Source: CADCTB01 sp035494015 (lineage in GTDB: Bacteria > Actinomycetota > Acidimicrobiia > Acidimicrobiales > AC-14). Taken from it: 64,000 nt of DNA. The stretch lies in assembly GCA_035494015.1 (NCBI GenBank), contig DATJHJ010000009.1, positions 5,298-69,297 on the forward strand, read 5' to 3'. The translations under genes were made by a program, and so were the position numbers. The notes below the pieces were generated by a model. The model searched no databases and was not told the DNA's origin. It saw only the letters and a list, made by a program, of their open reading frames with translations. Below are positions 58,651 to 64,000 of the stretch, in pieces; the first letter of the stretch is position 1, and every line of letters starts with the position of its first letter.

Positions 58651-59994
58651 TCAGGCCACCAGGGCCGGTGCCCCGGGAACCTGCTCGGGCGCCGGTTCCG
58701 TGCCGGTGCCGGGCCGGAGCGAGATCCCGTAGGCCAGGAGGGGCACGACGAGGATGAGGACCTGCAACCGCTCGCGAACGAGGACGCCCAGGTTGCCGAC
58801 CGACAAGGACAGCACGGTGGCGGTGGCAATGGCCGGGAGCAGGAACACCGCCAGCCGGCGACCGTGGTTGCGGGCGGCCGTGCGGAAGCCGCGCCACGCC
58901 TTGGGCGCCAGCCACCACAGCACGAGCACGTCGATGAGAGCCGGGAGCTGGCTGGGCTTGCGGAACTCCCACGGGAACGGGCCGAGAGCGAACCGGGCCA
59001 ACCCGACGGGCAGGTAGCTCAGCGCCTGGCGGGCGGTCGAGGTGTCCACGTTCCCGCCGATACCGCTCCCGGCGTCGTAGGCCAAGCCGGTTCGCACCCG
59101 GTTGGCGTCCTGCAGGCTGGACGATTGCAACGCCGATTGGACGCCGGAATGCCCGACGCCGATGCCGATCACGACCACGGCGAGGACCATCACCACGATG
59201 AGGCCGGTCACCAACCCGCTCAGCACCTGCCGGCGGCCGAGGGCGATCCCGCCGATGAGGGCGATCCCCGCGACCATGGCGATCGGCCCCCGGAAGGTGA
59301 GGAGGAGGGCGACCGAGAGCGTGAGCACGCCCACGCCCCCGAGCGTCAGCCGCTCGGCGATCCGGACGGCGGCGTTGAGGGCGACGGCCAGCAGGAACAC
59401 GATCGGCGCTTCCTTGAGGAGCTGGGAGGTGAACAGGAACATGCTCGGGAACAGGACCACGACCGGCGCCACCCAGTGGGCCGCGTCCCGCCCGAAGAGC
59501 CGCCGGGTGGCGTCGGTCAGCACCGGGACCAGGGCGGCGCCCAGGGCGGCGTTGAGCACCAAGCCGGAAGCGGGGTGAAAGCCGAACACCCGGTACAAGG
59601 TGGCGAGGGTGTAATAGAACCCCTCCTTGCCGGTCTGGAGACCGCCGGGGATGCTCCTGGTCCCGAACTCCGCGATCCAGCGGGCGTAGGTGTGGTACGT
59701 CCCGGCGTCGCCTCCGAGGTAGTAGACCGCGCTGGGCGTGTTCGTGACGACCAAGCCGAACAGGAGGTGGGCGGCAAAGGCGCTCACCGTCCAGCGCAGC
59801 ACCCGCCGGTCCTCCGCCTGCCCCGCCCCTCGCTCGTCCAGGGCCCGGCACAGAGCCAGGAGGCCGAGCACGGCGGCGATGGTCGGGACGATCAGGGCGA
59901 TGTAGGCGTCGCGGCCGGCGATCGCCGCTCCCAGGGGAACGGCGATGAGTGCGACGACAAGGAGGGGCGGGAGCCGCCGGCCCTTCGAATGCAC
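58651..59994 (-). CDS. Polytopic membrane protein, Wzy or GT-C glycosyltransferase-like
   Basis: A 447-residue protein with about 10-12 membrane helices. A loop after the second or third helix has YYLGGDAGTYHTYARWIAEF, with acidic residues as in GT-C glycosyltransferases, and FPSMFLFTSQLLKEAPIVFLL recalls exopolysaccharide polymerases. It could be a second polymerase or a lipid-linked-sugar transferase. The call rests on topology and context. Followed by the methyltransferase 4 bp downstream. It is divergent from asnB. Confidence 0.6.
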   Translation of the reverse strand: MHSKGRRLPPLLVVALIAVPLGAAIAGRDAYIALIVPTIAAVLGLLALCRALDERGAGQAEDRRVLRWTVSAFAAHLLFGLVVTNTPSAVYYLGGDAGTYHTYARWIAEFGTRSIPGGLQTGKEGFYYTLATLYRVFGFHPASGLVLNAALGAALVPVLTDATRRLFGRDAAHWVAPVVVLFPSMFLFTSQLLKEAPIVFLLAVALNAAVRIAERLTLGGVGVLTLSVALLLTFRGPIAMVAGIALIGGIALGRRQVLSGLVTGLIVVMVLAVVVIGIGVGHSGVQSALQSSSLQDANRVRTGLAYDAGSGIGGNVDTSTARQALSYLPVGLARFALGPFPWEFRKPSQLPALIDVLVLWWLAPKAWRGFRTAARNHGRRLAVFLLPAIATATVLSLSVGNLGVLVRERLQVLILVVPLLAYGISLRPGTGTEPAPEQVPGAPALVA

Positions 59995-60096
59995 CGGGCA
60001 ACGGTACCGGACACGGGGGGACCGGCTGGCCCGGCCCGCCGTCTAGAATCCCCTCGGTGACGTCGGTCAGCGCCTCCGCCCTCCGGGGGGCCTGAG

Positions 60097-61977
60097 GTGT
60101 GCGGCATCGCCGGCGTCGTCGCCGCGGACGCCGACGAACGCTCCGTCGAGGCCCAGCTGGCCCAGCGGGCCCATCGCGGCCCTGACTCCTGGGGGGTCTA
60201 CGCCCGTCCGGGGGGGGTGATCGGCCAGACCCGCCTGGCCATCATCGACCTCGTCACCGGTGACCCGCCGATCACGGACGAGAGCGGGGACGTCGGCGTC
60301 GTCCTCAACGGCGAGATCTACAACTACCGCGAGCTGGCCGACGGCCTCCGCCACGACGGCCACCGCCTGGCCACCCGGTGCGACACCGAGGTCATCGCCC
60401 ACCTGGCCGAGGACCTGCAACCGGTCGAGCTGGCCCGGCGCCTGGAGGGCATGTTCGCCTTCGCGGTCTGGGACGACCGCCGCCGTCGCCTCGTCGTCGG
60501 CCGGGACCGCACGGGCAAGAAGCCCCTGTACTACTGGGCCGGCGGCGGGCGGCTCGTCTTCGGCAGCGAGATCAAGGCCGTGCTGGCCCACCCGGCCGTC
60601 CCCCGCGAGCTGGACGCCGACGCCATCCCGGCCTACCTCACCTTCGGCTACGTCCCCACCCCCCGCACGTTCTTCGCCGGCATCCAGAGCCTGCCACCGG
60701 GCCACGTGCTGACCGCCGAACCCGGCGGGGCCGTCCGGGTCGAGCGCTACTGGGAGCCGGTGGTGCCCGGCGTACCGGGGAGGCACGACGTCCAGCCCCT
60801 CGACCTCGACCTCCCGGCCGCGGCCCGCGAGCTGCGCACCCGGCTCACCGCCGCGGTCGAGCGCCGGCTGATCGCCGACGTCCCCCTGGGCGCCTTCTTG
60901 AGCGGCGGGGTCGACTCCAGCGCCGTGGTCGGGATCATGGCCGAGCTGGGCGCCGACCCGCTGCGTACGTTCACGATCGGCTTCGACGACGACGAGGGCT
61001 ATGACGAGCGGCCGTACGCCCGGACCGTCGCCCAGCGGTTCCGCACCGACCACACCGAGTTCGTGGTCAAGCCGGACGCGGTCGGCCTGGTCGAGGAGAT
61101 CGTCCACCACCATGACCAGCCCTTCGGCGACTCCAGCTCCATCCCGACGTACCACCTGGCCAAGCTCACCCGCGAGCACGTCACCGTCGCCCTGTGCGGC
61201 GACGGGGGCGACGAGCTGTTCGCCGGGTACGAGCGCTTTGCCGGGGCCCTGACGCTGGGCCGGTACCAGCGGCTGCCCCGCCCCGCCCGGGTGGCTGTGG
61301 CCCGGGCCCTGGACGCCCTGCCGGCCGGTGGCAGCCGCAGCCGGCTCGGCGTGGCCCGCCGGTTCGCCAGCAGCGCCCAGGACGACCTGATCGACGCCTA
61401 CCGCTCGTGGGTCAGCTTCGTGCCCGACACCTGGCGACGGGAGCTGCTCGGGTCGTCCGATGGCTGGGCCCTCGACGACTACCGCCGCGTCTGGGCGGCC
61501 AGCGAGGGCGCCGACCTGCTCGACCGCCTCCTCGACCTCAACCTGCGCACCTACCTCCTCGACGACCTGCTGCCCAAGGTCGACCGCATGGCCATGGCCC
61601 ACGCCCTGGAGGTGCGGTCGCCGTTCCTGGACCGGGAGCTGCTGGAGTGGTCGTTCCGGCTCCCCCGCTCGGCCCGGATCAAGGGCATGACCACCAAGCG
61701 GGTGCTGAAGCTGGCCTTCGAGGACCTGCTCCCCCACGACATCCTGTACCGGCGCAAGCACGGCTTCGGCATCCCCCTCGATCGCTGGTTCCGCACCGAC
61801 CTCCGCTCCTACCTGGAGGCCATGCTCTGCTCGGGCGCCTCCCGCACCCGGTCCTACCTGAAGCCCGACGCCATCGACCGCCTGGTCGGCGAGCACCAGC
61901 GCGGTGCGGTCAACCGGGGCGACTCCCTGTGGACCCTGCTGACCCTCGAGGTGTTCCTCCGCCGCGAGGGATGGTGA
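60097..61977 (+). CDS. asnB: Asparagine synthase (glutamine-hydrolysing)
   Basis: A 626-residue two-domain enzyme. The start is fixed by MCGIAGVVAA: Cys2 is the glutaminase nucleophile. QRAHRGPDSWGVY, NGEIYNYRELAD and DTEVIAHLAED follow. The synthetase domain has the pyrophosphatase loop LSGGVDSSAVVG (269-275) and ALCGDGGDELFAGYERF. Copies in glycan clusters may amidate uronic acids rather than make free asparagine, which would suit the nucleotide-sugar dehydrogenase in this window; this is inference. TAGAAT near 60043 is a possible -10. The stop overlaps the next gene. Confidence 0.92.
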   Translation: MCGIAGVVAADADERSVEAQLAQRAHRGPDSWGVYARPGGVIGQTRLAIIDLVTGDPPITDESGDVGVVLNGEIYNYRELADGLRHDGHRLATRCDTEVIAHLAEDLQPVELARRLEGMFAFAVWDDRRRRLVVGRDRTGKKPLYYWAGGGRLVFGSEIKAVLAHPAVPRELDADAIPAYLTFGYVPTPRTFFAGIQSLPPGHVLTAEPGGAVRVERYWEPVVPGVPGRHDVQPLDLDLPAAARELRTRLTAAVERRLIADVPLGAFLSGGVDSSAVVGIMAELGADPLRTFTIGFDDDEGYDERPYARTVAQRFRTDHTEFVVKPDAVGLVEEIVHHHDQPFGDSSSIPTYHLAKLTREHVTVALCGDGGDELFAGYERFAGALTLGRYQRLPRPARVAVARALDALPAGGSRSRLGVARRFASSAQDDLIDAYRSWVSFVPDTWRRELLGSSDGWALDDYRRVWAASEGADLLDRLLDLNLRTYLLDDLLPKVDRMAMAHALEVRSPFLDRELLEWSFRLPRSARIKGMTTKRVLKLAFEDLLPHDILYRRKHGFGIPLDRWFRTDLRSYLEAMLCSGASRTRSYLKPDAIDRLVGEHQRGAVNRGDSLWTLLTLEVFLRREGW

Positions 61978-63143
61978 CGGCCCCGATCCTCGGTCCGGAC
62001 CGTGGCGGGCCACCCCGGGTCTTGCGCCTCATCACCAGGCTCAACGTCGGCGGCCCGGCCCGCCAGGCCCTGCTGCTCAGCCGGCACCTGCCCCCGGACT
62101 TCCCGACCACGCTGGCCGCGGGCACGCCCACCGCGGCCGAGGGCGAGCTCACGGACGACCAGGTCGAGGTGCGCCGGGTCCCGCTGGTGCGACCGCTGCG
62201 ACCCGACGTCGACGCCCGGGCCGTGGTGGCCGTCCGCCGGCTGCTGCGGGAGACCGGCGCCCGCCTGGTCCACACCCACATGGCCAAGGCGGGCACGGTG
62301 GGCCGGTCGGCGGCCTGGAGCGTCCATCCCCGCCCGCGCACCGTCCACACGTTCCACGGCCACGTGCTCGACGGGTACTTCTCGCCCGCCGTGCGCCGGA
62401 CCTTCATCGAGATCGAGCGACGGCTGGCCCGGGGGACCGACGTGCTCATCGCCATCAGCGACGAGATCCGCGACGAGCTGCTCGACCTCCGGATCGGTCG
62501 TCCCGACCAGTACCGGGTCATCCCCCTGGGCTTCGACCTGGCCCCGTTCTTCACCGTGGACGGCCAGCGGGGCCACCTCCGGCGGCGGCTGAACCTGGGG
62601 CCCGACGTCCCCCTCGTCGTCGCCCTCGGCCGGCTGGTCCCGATCAAGGACCACGTAACCCTGTTCGAGGCCATGGCCCGCGTGCCCGACGCCCACCTCG
62701 CCGTGGTCGGCGACGGCGAGCTGCGGGCCAGCCTGGAGGCGCGGGTGGCCCGGATGCGCCTCGGGGACCGGATCCACTTCACCGGGTGGATGACCGACGT
62801 GGCCTCGGTCCTGAGCGACGTCGACGTCGTCGCCCTGACCAGCCGGAACGAAGGCACGCCGGTGTCGCTGATCGAGGCCGCGGCCTGCGGGCGGGCGTCG
62901 GTGGCCACCAAGGTCGGCGGCGTGGGAATGGTGGTCGAGGACGGGGTCAACGGTTACCTGACCCGGCCGGGCGACGCGGTGGGCTTCGCCGCCGCCGTCG
63001 AGCGCCTGCTGGCCGAGCCCGAGACCCGCCGGGGCATGGGGCTGGCCGGCCGGGAGCGGGTGCGCCAGCGGTTCAGCCAGGAGCGACTGCTGAGCGACAT
63101 CCGCGCCCTCTACACCGACCTGACCGTGGGCGCCTACCGGTAG
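61971..63143 (+). CDS. GT4-family glycosyltransferase
   Basis: A 390-residue GT-B enzyme: VLRLITRLNVGGPARQALLLS, LVHTHMAKAGTVGRSAAW, RTVHTFHGHVLDGYFS, LGRLVPIKDHVTLFEAM, and the donor motif LTSRNEGTPVSLIEAAACGRASVAT. The RLNVGGPARQ and HGHVLDGYF forms are seen in WbpH/EpsF-like enzymes. ATG 61971 or GTG 61974 may be the start; the second gives a GTGA overlap with asnB. The 3' end overlaps the convergent surface protein by 10 bp. Confidence 0.88.
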   Translation: MVTAPILGPDRGGPPRVLRLITRLNVGGPARQALLLSRHLPPDFPTTLAAGTPTAAEGELTDDQVEVRRVPLVRPLRPDVDARAVVAVRRLLRETGARLVHTHMAKAGTVGRSAAWSVHPRPRTVHTFHGHVLDGYFSPAVRRTFIEIERRLARGTDVLIAISDEIRDELLDLRIGRPDQYRVIPLGFDLAPFFTVDGQRGHLRRRLNLGPDVPLVVALGRLVPIKDHVTLFEAMARVPDAHLAVVGDGELRASLEARVARMRLGDRIHFTGWMTDVASVLSDVDVVALTSRNEGTPVSLIEAAACGRASVATKVGGVGMVVEDGVNGYLTRPGDAVGFAAAVERLLAEPETRRGMGLAGRERVRQRFSQERLLSDIRALYTDLTVGAYR

Positions 63144-64000
63144 AGGAAGCTCACCGGGCCGTACCCGTTCCCCGGGCTGCCGCCGGGGACCCAGCTGGTC
63201 GCGCTGGTGGCGAAGGAGTAGACGACGCCGGCGTCGGCCGCCGCCGCGGTGGTGACCAGGCGGGTGTCGTAGTCGTACCAGGCGTCGCCCCCGGACGTCT
63301 CCTGGGTCACGAGGTAGTAGCTGGTGTTGGCCTGCAGGGTGATCGGGCTCGACAGGGACGCGTAGCGGAAGCTGCCGGCGGCCGCACCCGAGGTGTTGAC
63401 GACGGCCGAGGCCAGGTCGGCGCCGGTGGCGGCGTCGACCACCTTGACCGCATGGGTGCCGGTATTGCCGGCCACCACCCAGCGCCCCAGCGAGGAGACC
63501 TGAAGGTCGGCGCTGCCCACCGTGAGCCTGCTGCCGACCCAGCCCGAGAAATCCCGGCGCAGGTTGGTGGGGGTGAAGGAGGTCACCAAGGAGGTCGTGC
63601 CCCCGGCGACGGTGCTCGCGGTCGGCAGGGTCGTCGACATGGTCGAGGTGGTCGAGGTGGTCGAGGTGGTCGAGGTGGTCGTGGGCGCGGCCGGGCCGCC
63701 GGTGAAGAGGAAGTTGGCCGGCCCGTAGCCGTTGCCCGGGCTCCCGCCCGGCGCCCAGCTGGTGGGGCTGGCGGCGAAGGAGTACACGACCCCGGTGTCC
63801 GTGGCCGCCGGGTTGGTCACCAGGCGGGTGTCGTAGTCGTACCAGGTGTCGCCGCCCGAGGTCTCCTGGCTGACCAGGTAGTAGCTGGCGTTGGCCCGCA
63901 GGGTCACCGGGCTGGTGAGCGGGGCATAGCGGAAGCTGCCCGCGGTGGCCCCCGCGGTGTCGACGGTGACCGAGGCCAGATCGTTGCCCGTGGTCGCGTC
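63134..64000 (-). CDS. Repeat-containing surface protein, C-terminal part only
   Basis: Partial gene: the frame is open to base 64000, so the N-terminus is outside. The 288 visible residues hold two copies of a beta-rich module. Each has L-A-S, GSFRYA, LxANxSYYLVxQETSGGDxWYDYD, TRLVT, and SPGNGYGPxxFL. The two are joined by a Thr/Ser linker from a 9-bp DNA repeat. The last module ends at the C-terminus with VSFLYR and there is no anchor. It is likely secreted; no family is named with confidence. Confidence 0.65.
   Translation of the reverse strand, partial: DATTGNDLASVTVDTAGATAGSFRYAPLTSPVTLRANASYYLVSQETSGGDTWYDYDTRLVTNPAATDTGVVYSFAASPTSWAPGGSPGNGYGPANFLFTGGPAAPTTTSTTSTTSTTSTMSTTLPTASTVAGGTTSLVTSFTPTNLRRDFSGWVGSRLTVGSADLQVSSLGRWVVAGNTGTHAVKVVDAATGADLASAVVNTSGAAAGSFRYASLSSPITLQANTSYYLVTQETSGGDAWYDYDTRLVTTAAAADAGVVYSFATSATSWVPGGSPGNGYGPVSFLYR
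63642..63677 (-). repeat. Four perfect copies of a 9-bp repeat encoding Thr-Ser-Thr
   Basis: GTCGAGGTG occurs four times end to end (plus strand) in the linker of the surface protein, and less perfect copies flank it. The unit is a multiple of three, so changes in copy number only lengthen or shorten the linker. Confidence 0.9.

Overview
The window is about 70% GC or higher, uses GTG and TTG starts often, packs genes with 4-bp ATGA/GTGA overlaps, and has several apparently leaderless genes (TAnnnT box 6-7 nt before the start codon). Together with a glyA-wecA-atpZ-atpI-atpBEFHAGDC block, class II fructose bisphosphatase (GlpX) and an actinobacterial-type alpha-glucan phosphorylase, this points to an actinomycetote, perhaps class Acidimicrobiia (the class is inference). 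No rRNA, tRNA, CRISPR array, insertion sequence or phage gene was seen, and no gene-free gap exceeds 300 bp.

Layout. 1-8.2 kb: housekeeping genes: the glgP 3' end, a NifU-type Fe-S scaffold, an MFS transporter, a small alpha/beta hydrolase coupled to a J-domain protein, a zinc-ribbon protein, glpX, an M23 peptidase, a 2H-phosphoesterase and an AbiEi/DUF559 protein. 8.2-18.9 kb: on the minus strand, in transcription order, LMW-phosphatase, glyA, wecA, atpZ, atpI and the complete F1Fo ATP synthase, ended by a perfect 49-bp palindrome. 19-64 kb: a large surface-polysaccharide and envelope region. It holds a nucleotide-sugar dehydrogenase, two BY-kinase/Wzc-like proteins, two DUF4012 proteins, a WbaP-like initiating transferase, a Wzx flippase, two Wzy/ligase-like membrane proteins, six glycosyltransferase genes (one a double-GT4 fusion), a CDP-sugar branch (rfbF, C-methyltransferase, 3,5-epimerase, NAD-epimerase), several sugar methyltransferases, asnB, and secreted proteins with LxxTG-type sorting tails.

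Within this region prmC and sua5 (49.7-51.2 kb) sit alone on the minus strand, pointing toward the phosphatase-glyA-wecA-atp block about 31 kb away. In many actinobacteria these genes are adjacent (prfA-prmC-sua5-ptp-glyA-wecA-atp), so the polysaccharide region looks inserted into an ancestral housekeeping operon. The phosphatase at the breakpoint has lost a normal start codon.

The most unusual gene is at 45284-47053. One reading frame joins an ECF sigma factor, a zinc-finger anti-sigma motif, one membrane helix, an SH3-like segment and an L,D-transpeptidase domain. It is flanked by two paralogous secreted CAP-domain proteins, and the divergent promoter region holds two perfect inverted repeats. 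It could be a one-protein cell-wall sensor that carries both a transcription factor and a peptidoglycan cross-linking enzyme.
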